The notes under the pieces are model-generated. The model had not been told where the DNA came from and made no database searches. It saw only the letters and a program-made list of their open reading frames with translations. The position numbers and the translations under genes are program-made. 64,000 bases of DNA from a bacterium (GTDB taxonomy: Bacteria; CAIWAD01): assembly GCA_030429345.1 (NCBI GenBank), contig JAUIFJ010000021.1:21616-85615 (forward strand), written 5' to 3'. This document shows positions 1 through 8,109 of this stretch, piece by piece. Positions within the stretch are counted from its first letter, which is position 1. Every line of letters begins with the position of its first letter.

Positions 1-27
1 CCTCACCCTGTCGGCCAGTGCGAAAGT

Positions 28-57
28 CTGCAGGCCGCCGAACAGGACGGCCTGCAG
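28..57 (-). terminator. Possible terminator hairpin after the beta-helix surface-protein gene
   Basis: A perfect 10-bp inverted repeat (CTGCAGGCCG at 28-37, its complement at 48-57, 10-nt loop) lies 26 bp beyond the stop codon of the minus-strand surface-protein gene. On the minus strand it is followed by only a weak T-rich tail (ACTTTCG), so it may be a weak intrinsic terminator or just a palindrome. Confidence 0.35.
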
Positions 58-83
58 AACGAAGAACCATGTTCTGGATCCAA

Positions 84-3000
84 TCACTTCAGCAGCAGAA
101 GTTTGGCCGTCTGCGGAGCACCGTTCTGCGGTGCCACATGCAGAAAGTACACACCGCTGGCAAGGTGCGACCCGTCCACGCGAAAGCGATGCGACCCCGC
201 CGGAAGTGTCTGGTCGACCACCGTCCTCACGCGCGCACCGCTGATGTCATACAGCGCGGCCTTGATGTATGAATCCTGAGTGAGTACCACAGGCACGTGA
301 GTCACAGGATTGAAAGGATTGGGAACTGCCAGCCCCAACTGGAAGGAAGTCGCTCGAGTTGCAGGTGCAAGGCTCTCTTCCGTTTCAGCTGCTTCACCGG
401 CAGCGAGCAGGGCCATGGCCCGGTGCGCCTGTGCCTGGTTCGTGATCCTGTTTCGCGAGGACGCGAAGGAAGACGACTGCCCAACCGGCGGGTAGGTTCC
501 CACTTCCGCGATCAGGATGTTGATCACCAGCTGATCCGTTGGATCTGTATACGTGGTCAGCATGCCGCTGAGTGCTGCCAGAGCTACTGTGCGATCTCCC
601 CACCGGGCTTCGATGACCCAGGCATAGGCTTCCTGCTCCACGCCCAGGTGTGGATTGTGTGCCAGTGTATTCTGGGACACGCTGAACATTTGCGAGTGCA
701 GGGCAGCCGCGTTCTGCCGACCCCAGGTTGTGTGCACGGCGCTGCTCTTCAGGCTCTTGGACGCGCTTGTGGAATAGCTGCTCTTCGGGTAGGTCTCAAG
801 GAGCTGGAACCAGTGCGAACTGGCACCCGAGTAGTTGCCGATCAAGTAGGCTGCCTCCCCATCGAGGAACATGATTTTGTCCGAAGTGGACGGAGGAATC
901 ATCCCCTGGCCGAATTCGCCGCATTCATCCAGAAAATCCGCAGGAACCATGGCATTCACCCATTGTGGTACGTGCAACCAAAGATCTTCCCAGAGTGCTA
1001 TGCCATTCGACTCTGAGGCGCCCCAATAGTTTCCCGACCAGATGACTCCATCTGCTGGCGGATTTTGTGATCCTAGATTACTAGTAATAAAGCCATCGAA
1101 GGGATCATGGGAATACTGTGGGTGAATGAAACAGTTCTCACCCGCTTCGAGAATCAACTCACCATTGATCAGATCAATCAAGGGAGCTTGTATATCATCT
1201 TCCCTGGATATCGTGTTCCAACCATGGTCGAAGCCCATGTCGGTCCGGCTATTAATGGCCTGGATCGCATAATCCTCCACCACATCCAGGAGTTGACAAC
1301 CCGAGAGGTTAACACTTGTCAATCCCAAGACCAGCTGGGTATGCTGCTGCGGACCAACACCTCTGAACCAGCAGTGATCCAGTACTGCCGCAGTCGCCCC
1401 GGCAGACGGCACGCCCAGTATCTGCAGATCGAAGTAGGCTTCTTGACTGGCAACGCCGAAGTGGCAGCCGCTGAACTCAGCGTAAGAGTCACTGACCTGG
1501 AAACTCCCGAGTCCGGCTTCCGGATTCGTGATCTCCCACTGGGTGGTCCCCACTCCATCGAAGCGAATGCCGTCGAACTTCCCCTGGCAGCCCGAGTAGA
1601 TCTGCATGTACTGCTTCGCGCTGTTCAGGATCTCGAAGTTCTGCTCCTCCAGCGATTCGCTGCCCACAAGATTCAGATCAATGTTCTTGAAGGAGAGACC
1701 ATACTCAAGAGGCAGATTCACAGTCAAGCCATGGGTAATCAGTTCAGCGGGTTCTTCTTCGGATCCACCATAGAAGTGGAACTGATTCCCGGAAAGGCGC
1801 CCGTCCACTTGAATCCGATCCGCTCCGACAAAGACGACTCGCCCTTTCCGCTCGGCGTCACCGATGGTAATGGACTCACAGGCTTCGAGCATCAAGGTTC
1901 CGTCATTGATCACACGAATGACGACGCCAGGTTCGATGACGATTTTCTCGCTCGCCAGGTGGATGAACTCATCATCGATTTCATACCAGCCCTCCTTGAT
2001 TGTGGCTGTTCCATCAATGACTGTGACAGGAATCGATGACTGCTCCGGCAGGGTTGGAGTCCAGCCGATGTTTCGACATGTCAGGTCCCAATCCAGATCC
2101 TGCAGATTCTGCTGTCCCTTGTCCTGCAGTCGACCGACAAATTGAGGGCGATAGTCGTTCTGGCCTTGGCTCACCAAAGCAGGCGTGGCGGGCACTTCCG
2201 TGATGAAGTAGTATGAATCCGCAACCGGGGGCGTCCCGATGCCGCCGTCGCAGTATATGCTTCCCAGCGGAAACTGGGACATTCCCTGAATGAAGGTGTT
2301 CTTCATCGCCAGATCGGCAGTTCCCGTCACATCTCTGAAATCCGGGGATGCGACCTCGACCGTCAAACCTTCATAGCTGGCATTGTTCACGAAGGTGCAG
2401 TTCTTGATATCGTAGGCGTTTCCACCTCCGTCGCACTCGTGCAACACAAGACCCTCTGCAAAGAGATCGAGGACCGGAGCCGTCGGCTCATGTGTACGGT
2501 TGTCTGCAATCAGGGTATTGTCCAGAAGAAAATCATCTACGTAATCGAGATAAACTGCTGCACCCATTCGATCGGCATCATCTGCGATGGTCCATGTGGC
2601 GGTGTCCATCGGTCCGATCCAGTTGGTCCCGATTTCAGAATTTCTAAGAGTGAATTCACCGCCTGGAGCCGGATCATCTTCAGATGTTTGTCCGCCCATA
2701 CCAATTGCCGATCCACAAATTATTGTCCCTTCGTTCGGATCAAGGAACTGATCTGGGAGCAGTTGATTGTATTCAAATCTTACGTTCTCAAGTGCAACAG
2801 AGGCTGCGCTAAAATCGCAGTTCTCGAAGTCCTCTCCGGCCTTGGAGAAAAAGTTGAAGTGTTCATAGTATGTTCGTGCGCCGATTCCTGCACCGGTCGC
2901 CAGGCCACAAGCTCCAGTTATCTTGTTGCTATTGAAACTGCCGCCCTGAATCGCTACAGCGGCCCCGAACACCCCTACTCCACCTCCAACCTTGATAAGT

Positions 3001-3344
3001 GAACCGCCTAAAATCTCATTCGCCTCCACAAGTGTATTCGTCATCTGGAGGCCCGTCATCACTGCAGCGACGCCACCGCCAAATGAAACTTCGCCTCCAT
3101 TCGTAACTCTGTTCAAACGAATCACGGATGCTGCACTCTCATCTGTCCAGTGTAGACTCAAACCCCCAAAAATGCATGATCCCGCAAAGATTCCACCTCC
3201 TGAATATAGAGCTGAGTTGCTTTCGATCGCGCAACCATCAAAACGAACTACAGTTTGATACGAAGTCTCTTCCTCTTCGAAGCGTGATACCACTGCCATG
3301 CCTCCACCAACTCCGTCTTCCACTTGATTGAGCTGTAGTGCCAC
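84..3344 (-). CDS. Parallel beta-helix surface protein with T9SS-type sorting domain, C-terminal part of a frameshifted gene
   Basis: This 1086-residue frame (GTG at 3344) is the larger part of a secreted right-handed beta-helix protein. It is rich in short turns with GGGI, GGGV and GGGF motifs, the pattern of PbH1 repeats and of Chlamydia Pmp-type passengers. The last about 85 residues form a type IX secretion-like C-terminal domain: PNPFNPVTHV near its start, LYDISGARV in the middle and KLLLLK at the very end. Such domains direct export across the outer membrane and anchoring on the surface. The frame stays open upstream of 3344, and the beta-helix pattern continues there (EFIANNANSSGGGIF) as far as about 3421, where it joins the frame of the upstream fragment at 3410-4249. 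The two are therefore one gene of about 1388 codons broken by a single-base shift. The ligand or substrate is unknown. Confidence 0.75.
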   Translation of the reverse strand: MALQLNQVEDGVGGGMAVVSRFEEEETSYQTVVRFDGCAIESNSALYSGGGIFAGSCIFGGLSLHWTDESAASVIRLNRVTNGGEVSFGGGVAAVMTGLQMTNTLVEANEILGGSLIKVGGGVGVFGAAVAIQGGSFNSNKITGACGLATGAGIGARTYYEHFNFFSKAGEDFENCDFSAASVALENVRFEYNQLLPDQFLDPNEGTIICGSAIGMGGQTSEDDPAPGGEFTLRNSEIGTNWIGPMDTATWTIADDADRMGAAVYLDYVDDFLLDNTLIADNRTHEPTAPVLDLFAEGLVLHECDGGGNAYDIKNCTFVNNASYEGLTVEVASPDFRDVTGTADLAMKNTFIQGMSQFPLGSIYCDGGIGTPPVADSYYFITEVPATPALVSQGQNDYRPQFVGRLQDKGQQNLQDLDWDLTCRNIGWTPTLPEQSSIPVTVIDGTATIKEGWYEIDDEFIHLASEKIVIEPGVVIRVINDGTLMLEACESITIGDAERKGRVVFVGADRIQVDGRLSGNQFHFYGGSEEEPAELITHGLTVNLPLEYGLSFKNIDLNLVGSESLEEQNFEILNSAKQYMQIYSGCQGKFDGIRFDGVGTTQWEITNPEAGLGSFQVSDSYAEFSGCHFGVASQEAYFDLQILGVPSAGATAAVLDHCWFRGVGPQQHTQLVLGLTSVNLSGCQLLDVVEDYAIQAINSRTDMGFDHGWNTISREDDIQAPLIDLINGELILEAGENCFIHPQYSHDPFDGFITSNLGSQNPPADGVIWSGNYWGASESNGIALWEDLWLHVPQWVNAMVPADFLDECGEFGQGMIPPSTSDKIMFLDGEAAYLIGNYSGASSHWFQLLETYPKSSYSTSASKSLKSSAVHTTWGRQNAAALHSQMFSVSQNTLAHNPHLGVEQEAYAWVIEARWGDRTVALAALSGMLTTYTDPTDQLVINILIAEVGTYPPVGQSSSFASSRNRITNQAQAHRAMALLAAGEAAETEESLAPATRATSFQLGLAVPNPFNPVTHVPVVLTQDSYIKAALYDISGARVRTVVDQTLPAGSHRFRVDGSHLASGVYFLHVAPQNGAPQTAKLLLLK

Positions 3345-3409
3345 TTCCGTGAAGTCTGCATTGCAGTTCTTCAGGAAAATCCCTCCGCCCGATGAGTTCG
3401 CGTTATTTG

Positions 3410-4249
3410 CTATAAACTCTGCCGGTTGTACAGAACTTGCGAACTTCGAATAGCGAGTCCATGTTCAAGGTAGTACCCGTGCAAAGCGCCACCAAAGGCG
3501 GCAGCATTCGCTTCGAATCGGCAGTCTTCAAGAATCGCCTGAGAATCGAGAAAATCAAGTTTCATCGCGCCACCGGCTCCCGCCAGTCCCTCTAGAATCA
3601 TGTTTCCAAAAAAGAAAGATTCGTAACACTGAAGATCGCCATACTTTGCGTAGATGGCTCCTCCCCAGGGTCCACCCTCCTGAGGAATCCCTTCAACAAT
3701 CGAGTTGCCAATAAAGTCGCAGTCGAAAAGAAACGAGCTTGTCTCTTTCGCATACAGTGCGCCTCCCTGGCCGACGACTGAATTGCCTTCAAAGACGGTT
3801 CGACTCAAAGTTACATTCCCGTCAATGGCGAAGATTGCTCCACCCTGGCTTGTTTCAGACTGCCCATTACTCCTAAACTGAACATCCTCGCAATACAAGA
3901 AGGCGTGATCCAGGAAAATCGAACCGCCAAAAGGAGTTCCTTCGCCACCAGTTAACTCGAAACCGATCAATTGAACGATTTCTGAGTTCAGGATCAGGTT
4001 GAAATGTCTCGAGTTCTGTGCAGCGACAATCTCTACAGCAATCTGTTCATCCGCTGAGAGAGTAAACCCGTTCGGAAGGGGATACTCTTGGTCCAGATTG
4101 TAAGTACCACCGGCCGTGATTCGGACCTCCGTCAGTGGCTGCGCTACGGAGAGTGCCTGATTCAACTCGGCAGGCGTAGCAACATAGGTGATCTGGGCAA
4201 TGGCCAATCGGGCAATGATGAGGGAGAGAAGAAAAATGAAGGAAGGCAT
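3410..4249 (-). CDS. N-terminal part of the same beta-helix surface protein, ends at a frameshift
   Basis: This frame encodes 279 residues: a signal peptide (MPSFIFLLSLIIARLAIAQ) followed by beta-helix turns with the Pmp-like pair GGA(I/L/M) and FxxN (GGAIFA, FEGN, GGALYA, FIGN, GGAIYA, FFGN, FEAN). The start at 4249 is preferred because a GGAG Shine-Dalgarno lies 9 nt upstream and a strong promoter at 4343-4372 would start transcription near 4336, which rules out farther in-frame starts such as 4384. The reading stops at 3410 right after SSQVLYNRQSL, while a -1 shift at about 3421-3424 would continue into the intact downstream frame. Either a real mutation or an assembly error separates the halves. 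Exported beta-helix proteins of this type bind or cleave glycans or act as adhesins; nothing here tells which. Confidence 0.7.
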   Translation of the reverse strand: MPSFIFLLSLIIARLAIAQITYVATPAELNQALSVAQPLTEVRITAGGTYNLDQEYPLPNGFTLSADEQIAVEIVAAQNSRHFNLILNSEIVQLIGFELTGGEGTPFGGSIFLDHAFLYCEDVQFRSNGQSETSQGGAIFAIDGNVTLSRTVFEGNSVVGQGGALYAKETSSFLFDCDFIGNSIVEGIPQEGGPWGGAIYAKYGDLQCYESFFFGNMILEGLAGAGGAMKLDFLDSQAILEDCRFEANAAAFGGALHGYYLEHGLAIRSSQVLYNRQSL

Positions 4250-4342
4250 CGGGGTGTCTCCGAAGGAAGAGATGGAACCCGCCATGCAACGATCGAGTAG
4301 CGCAGCATCCAGCGCAGATCGTTTTGGCGAGCGACTGTCCCG

Positions 4343-4372
4343 AGTATACCCCCCCCTAAGGCAGATTGTCAA
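4343..4372 (-). promoter_or_regulatory. Sigma70-like promoter for the beta-helix gene
   Basis: On the minus strand TTGACA (4372-4367) is separated by 18 bp from TATACT (4348-4343), close to the sigma70 consensus. Transcription would begin near 4336, giving a leader of about 87 nt before the ATG at 4249. The spacer contains a run of eight G on the minus strand, a possible slippage-prone phase-variation tract. Confidence 0.6.
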
Positions 4373-4562
4373 GAGCGTAGACATTATTCTAGCAGGATCT
4401 ACGCTTGAAATATGTCAAGTACTGAATTTCGAATGCGCTTGTTCTGTAGGACATTTTCTGGAACCGCGTCACAAACAGGCTGCAGTCCTATTGCTCCGTA
4501 CCGGCGGTTGCCTTGCGTCGTGAGTGGCATGTCCAAGTGATTGAAACAGCCGCTAGCGGAAG

Positions 4563-4684
4563 ATGGGCCCCCGCCTTCGCGGGGGCGACGGAATAGGGCA
4601 TAGGCATCCGTGCGATGGCGTGAAGGGCTGCAGCCCTTCGGCCTGCGGCGCGGGCCGGATCCCCGCCTGCGCGGGGATGACTGG
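4563..4684. repeat. REP/BIME-like palindromic intergenic repeat
   Basis: About 120 bp holds two perfect 8-bp hairpins with 4-nt loops, GCCCCCGC-CTTC-GCGGGGGC at 4567-4586 and ATCCCCGC-CTGC-GCGGGGAT at 4659-4678, with a perfect 18-bp palindrome (GAAGGGCTGCAGCCCTTC, 4622-4639) between them. This is the layout of interspersed extragenic palindromes known in many bacteria. Their chance translation gives the IPAQAGI and PRRRGP peptides often misannotated as proteins, so no gene is called. The rest of 4250-4816 holds only the promoter above and the terminator below. Confidence 0.65.
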
Positions 4685-4760
4685 ATGGCGCGTTGGCACG
4701 GGTGCGTCAACACCAGGTGGGGCGTCGGCACAGGTATACAAAATGGAAGTGCATAGAGAG

Positions 4761-4790
4761 AAAAGGCCCGCTTCCTTCGAAGCGAGCCTT
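4761..4790 (-). terminator. Rho-independent terminator of the envelope-motor operon
   Basis: On the minus strand a 10-bp stem (AGGCTCGCTT pairing with AAGCGGGCCT, one G-T pair, 6-nt loop) is followed by TTTTCTCTC. It lies 27 bp past the stop codon of the AgmX-like gene. Confidence 0.75.
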
Positions 4791-4816
4791 TGTGATACGC
4801 AATCGCAGACGGAAGA

Positions 4817-5842
4817 CTAGGAGCCGAAGGTGAACTTCTGCCCCATCTTGAAATCGCCCAGGCTGTCGTCGATGGGATCGAAGCGCCAGCTCTGGATCTT
4901 GCGCTGCATGCAGCGTTCGACGCGGGAGCCCGTTCGCTCGTCGCTCCAGCGGCTCTGGCTGAAGCTGATGTCCTTGGTCGTGCCGTCCGGCGCGATGGTG
5001 AAGCGCGCCAGCACGCTGCCGGAAAGGTCCGCGCTTCTGCGCAGCTGCTGCTCGTAGCAGTCCTTGAGGCCCGGTGTGTAGCCGCTGATCTTGTCGCGCA
5101 GGGCATTGGGGCTGCGGGCCGCCTCTGCGCTGAACTTGCCGCTGCGGTCGTAGCTCTCCACGTCGCCGATCACCAGATCGCCCACCGTGCCGCCGGCCAC
5201 GCCGGCGTCGACGGCCGAGATGGCGTCGCCGATGTCCACGCCGCCGCTGCCGCCGCCGCTGGGGGCGTCGGTGCGCAGGCGGCGCACGCCTTCGGCCTCG
5301 CTGCCGCGGACCAGGTTGCCCACGCCGCTAAGGCCAATGCCCTCGCCGGCCTGCACGCGGTCCTCGTCCACCAGGTCTGAGGCTCCGCCCCCTTCGCCCA
5401 GCACGAGCCCGATGCCGCCGGAGTTGTTGATCACCTGCTGCTCCAGTTCGGCGCTGCGGGCCTGCCGGCTGGCGCGGTCCTCGCGGCGGCGCGCCTGGCG
5501 CTCCTGCACGTTCTCCTGCTGGCGCTCTTCGGGCTGCTCCAGCACTTCCCTGGCCTCTTCCTGGCGCTCGACCACCGCTTCGGGCAGATCGGCCACTTCG
5601 GCAATCTCGGGGACTTCCTCTTCCACGGGCGGTTCTTCCACCTGGGTGATGTTCTCGAAGCGGCGCGCGAAGAATTCCCGCACTTCCTCCTCGGACATCG
5701 TCGGCAGATCCCGTCCCATGCCCCAGAGAATGATCAGCAGTTCGACGGTTCCCATGACAGCGATGATGATCGCCAGGGTCCAGTCGAAATCCTTCAGGGG
5801 CTTTCGCTTGTATGCCGACAGGGCGGCAGTCTGAACAGCCAT
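4817..5842 (-). CDS. AgmX/PglI C-terminal domain protein, TonB-like transmembrane coupler
   Basis: The protein has 341 residues. It has a short cytoplasmic N-terminus, one membrane helix at about residues 22-42 (WTLAIIIAVMGTVELLIIL), a long charged Glu/Gln/Arg-rich stretch that is probably periplasmic coiled coil (about 60-135), a Gly-rich linker, and a globular C-terminus at about 240-341. That last domain matches the AgmX/PglI family: CYEQQL, a GSVLARFTIAPDG strand and RCMQRKIQSWRF, with the conserved Cys pair probably forming a disulfide. In Myxococcus, AgmX-type proteins belong to the Glt gliding machinery and couple a TolQR-type motor to the outer envelope. It is the last gene of the operon, 10 nt after the TolR paralogue, so a partnership with that motor is the natural reading. 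A plain TonB role in nutrient uptake is the alternative. Confidence 0.75.
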   Translation of the reverse strand: MAVQTAALSAYKRKPLKDFDWTLAIIIAVMGTVELLIILWGMGRDLPTMSEEEVREFFARRFENITQVEEPPVEEEVPEIAEVADLPEAVVERQEEAREVLEQPEERQQENVQERQARRREDRASRQARSAELEQQVINNSGGIGLVLGEGGGASDLVDEDRVQAGEGIGLSGVGNLVRGSEAEGVRRLRTDAPSGGGSGGVDIGDAISAVDAGVAGGTVGDLVIGDVESYDRSGKFSAEAARSPNALRDKISGYTPGLKDCYEQQLRRSADLSGSVLARFTIAPDGTTKDISFSQSRWSDERTGSRVERCMQRKIQSWRFDPIDDSLGDFKMGQKFTFGS

Positions 5843-5852
5843 TCGGCCCCTC

Positions 5853-6380
5853 CTATTCGGCTTTGATGATCACGAACTCGGTCTGCCGGTAGCCTGCGTC
5901 CGCGCAGGTCTGCAGCACCTTGAGCACCGAGTTGTAATTGACTGCCTTGTCCGCCTGGATCGTGATCTCGCCCTTGAACTCGATCCCGAAGCGCTCTTCG
6001 AGCTCCCGGGCCTCGCTGGCGTTCTCCTGCAGGTAGGACTTCAGCCCCGGCAGTTCCATGCTGGTCGTCGCGGTGGCGCTCAGCAGCTCGCCGCCGTCCA
6101 GCATTTCCAGCCGTTCGCCTTCGCGCTCGACGTAGACTCCGGGCAGGCTTCCCCCGCGCCCCGCGTCGATCACGATCGACAACACGGACTTGGGATTCTC
6201 GTCGATCGTAGACGACGGCAGTTCCAGCTTGTCGACCTGTGTCACAAGAGCACCGGTCGCGCTGTAGCTCTTCAGGAGGAAGAGCAGGATGATTGTCATC
6301 AGATCCATCATCGAGGCCAGCGGCATCCCCTCTTCGGGTTGCGGCCGGTGTTTCCTCATGAAGGATGGGGCGGCAGCCAT
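5853..6380 (-). CDS. ExbD/TolR family protein carrying the proton-relay Asp
   Basis: The protein has 175 residues from the ATG at 6380. That start has an AGGAG 7 nt upstream, whereas a TTG at 6407 lies inside the end of the preceding gene and has no ribosome site. A single N-terminal membrane helix (MMDLMTIILLFLLKSYS, about residues 24-40) carries Asp26 at the position of the essential ExbD/TolR aspartate. The periplasmic domain ends in the usual ExbD fold (EITIQADKAVNYNSVLKVLQTC). It would form a peptidoglycan-facing stator with TolQ and the second TolR, using the proton motive force. It lies 10 nt behind the other paralogue in the operon. Confidence 0.85.
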   Translation of the reverse strand: MAAAPSFMRKHRPQPEEGMPLASMMDLMTIILLFLLKSYSATGALVTQVDKLELPSSTIDENPKSVLSIVIDAGRGGSLPGVYVEREGERLEMLDGGELLSATATTSMELPGLKSYLQENASEARELEERFGIEFKGEITIQADKAVNYNSVLKVLQTCADAGYRQTEFVIIKAE

Positions 6381-6390
6381 ACTCCTACTC

Positions 6391-7023
6391 CTATTGGACT
6401 TTGCCAAGCAACGGCGAGGGGAACATCATCGTCTCCTGCTTGGAGGCAGGATCCACGTAGCTCCGGGCCCGATCCATGAGATTGACCAGATCCTGGAACT
6501 CCATCGCGTTGGGTGCGGCGATGACGATCTTTTCCGCGTCGCTGTACTTGTAGTCGTTGACCATCTGGGGCGTGCCGTCCGGGTTGAAGATCGGCTTTCC
6601 CTTCTCGTCCTTGTTCTGCACTTCGCCCAGCAGGGCCGGTGTGACAACCTGGCTGTGCACGTCGTACAGGTGCTCGCCCAGGGCGTCGAAGTCCAGGCTG
6701 CCGTCTCCCAGCCGCGGAATGCGGTTGTAGTACAGCGTGTTTTCCGTTTCCGCGGTCTGGTTGAAGCAGGAAACGGAAATGCCCAGACTGTCCACGGCGA
6801 CCACCAGGTTCATCTTCTCCTTGGGGGTCTCCTGGTCGGGCAGGCTGGCGGCGCTGGCTCCTCCCGCCGAGGGCAGGCGGGTCTCCAGCAGGCCGAGCTT
6901 GACGAACTCCGCCGTCGCCAGTAGAAGGGGAATCAGCACCACCACGAGGTTCATGATGGGCGTCAGGTCGAGCTCATCCGAGCCGGGTTCGACCTTTCGC
7001 TTCTGACTGGGTTTGAAGGCCAC
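6391..7023 (-). CDS. ExbD/TolR family protein with Asn in place of the relay Asp
   Basis: The protein has 210 residues. The GTG start directly follows the TAA of the TolQ gene and is preceded by GGGAG. The N-terminal helix reads DLTPIMNLVVVLIPLLL. In ExbD/TolR the position after TP(L/I)x is the proton-carrying Asp (as in TPLVDV); here it is Asn25, and I see no other acid inside the helix. The periplasmic part (about 60-200) is longer than usual and contains an ExbD-like core (KIVIAAPNAMEFQDLVNLMDRAR). It may have a structural role in a mixed TolR dimer whose other subunit supplies the only protonatable residue. Family membership is fairly sure; loss of the Asp is read from a by-eye alignment. 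Confidence 0.8.
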   Translation of the reverse strand: MAFKPSQKRKVEPGSDELDLTPIMNLVVVLIPLLLATAEFVKLGLLETRLPSAGGASAASLPDQETPKEKMNLVVAVDSLGISVSCFNQTAETENTLYYNRIPRLGDGSLDFDALGEHLYDVHSQVVTPALLGEVQNKDEKGKPIFNPDGTPQMVNDYKYSDAEKIVIAAPNAMEFQDLVNLMDRARSYVDPASKQETMMFPSPLLGKVQ

Positions 7024-7677
7024 TTATTTGCTCCCGGTGATCTGGTTGATCAGCTTGACCGCGTGCTCATCGATGTCGGCGAGAATCTGGTTGGTCTTGT
7101 CGTTGATCAGCGAGAAGCCGAACATGGAGGGAATGGCCACGAAGAGGCCGCAGAGCGTGGTCAGCATAGCGGTGGAAATACCCATGGCCAAGCCTTCGCT
7201 GCCGCTGGCGCCGCCGACGGCAAGGGCCTCGAAGGAGAGGATCAGACCGAAAATCGTACCGGTCAGACCCAGCAGGGTCGAGACATTGGCGAAGAACTGC
7301 AGCCAGCTGGTGCGCTTGGTCAGCTTGGGAATGATCTCGAGGCTGGCCTCGTCGACCGCGTTCTGGATGTTGCGGTAGTCGATGTACTCCATGCCGACGG
7401 CCACCTTGAGCGCGCGCCCGAAGACATAGGCCACGGCCTTGTCGCTCAGGTCGTCGGCCAGCTTGTGGGCGCTCTTCAGATCGCCCTTCTTGATCAGCGC
7501 GATCACGTCCGAAGAGAACTTCTCGGCATCGATGTTGGCCTTGAGATACACCGTCAGGAAGCGCTCCACGAAGAGGGCCGTGGAGATCAGGCCGACGAGT
7601 GCCAGAGCCCAGAAGAAGAACCAGCCGTCTCCGCTCGAGGGGTTGAACTGGTTCAGCAGTTTGATGATAACGGTCAT
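7024..7677 (-). CDS. MotA/TolQ/ExbB proton channel family protein
   Basis: The protein has 217 residues, close to the TolQ/ExbB length. It has an N-terminal membrane helix (about 18-38), a cytoplasmic segment, and two closely spaced helices in the conserved region TLLGLTGTIFGLILSF and AMLTTLCGLFVAIPSM. These line the ion path and hold the TolR/ExbD helices. The start at 7677 has a clear GGAGG 9 nt upstream. It is followed without a gap by the two TolR-like genes and then the AgmX-like gene, the usual QRR-coupler layout of proton-driven envelope motors. Confidence 0.9.
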   Translation of the reverse strand: MTVIIKLLNQFNPSSGDGWFFFWALALVGLISTALFVERFLTVYLKANIDAEKFSSDVIALIKKGDLKSAHKLADDLSDKAVAYVFGRALKVAVGMEYIDYRNIQNAVDEASLEIIPKLTKRTSWLQFFANVSTLLGLTGTIFGLILSFEALAVGGASGSEGLAMGISTAMLTTLCGLFVAIPSMFGFSLINDKTNQILADIDEHAVKLINQITGSK

Positions 7678-7719
7678 TGGGGGATTCCTCCGGTCGTGCG
7701 TTGCGTATAGCTGTTTGTC

Positions 7720-8109
7720 TTATTCAGGGGTCAGGGTGCCGTCCAGCAGGTCCACCACCACCAGACGCAGGTTCTCGATCACGCCCTTGAGCTTGGTCGA
7801 GGCGCAATTGGGATTGGTGAACACGCAGATATTGGCGCGGCAGTAGTCCTGGCGCTCGTTGCATCCGACGCTGTGCTGGTAGCTGGCCGTCGGGCGCATG
7901 TCGCGCGTGATGCGACGGCGGGTCAATTCGACGCCACGCTGCTCGGCCAGCTTGTGGCAGAAGTCCCACAGGAAGGTCTGCAACTCGAGGATCTCCATGG
8001 GCTTGAGGCGGTCGAGCTCCTGGTGAAAGGCCTTGCGGTCCTTGCTGAGCTCGACCATCCGTGTGCCCAGAGAAGTGTTCCTGGAGCGGGCGTCTTCATT
8101 CGGTTGCAT
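7720..8109 (-). CDS. Cys-rich small protein of the envelope-motor operon, unknown function
   Basis: I do not recognise a family. The product has 129 residues, no signal peptide or membrane segment, and is charged in the first half. Cysteines are at 51, 83, 90, 95 and 102, and the last four form a C-x6-C-x4-C-x6-C cluster that could bind a metal or form disulfides. The start at 8109 overlaps the end of the preceding gene (stop at 8096) and lies 42 nt upstream of the TolQ gene. Position inside the operon suggests a cytoplasmic or regulatory accessory to the motor. Confidence 0.6.
   Translation of the reverse strand: MQPNEDARSRNTSLGTRMVELSKDRKAFHQELDRLKPMEILELQTFLWDFCHKLAEQRGVELTRRRITRDMRPTASYQHSVGCNERQDYCRANICVFTNPNCASTKLKGVIENLRLVVVDLLDGTLTPE

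Noticed and set aside
4553..4741. Small frame with IPAQAGI and PRRRGP peptides
   Set aside because: Chance translation of the palindromic repeat element, a well-known false gene.
4817..7677. Standard Tol-Pal or ExbBD-TonB system
   Set aside because: No TolA, TolB, Pal or TonB-box receptor nearby; the coupler is AgmX-type and large TPR proteins are included.
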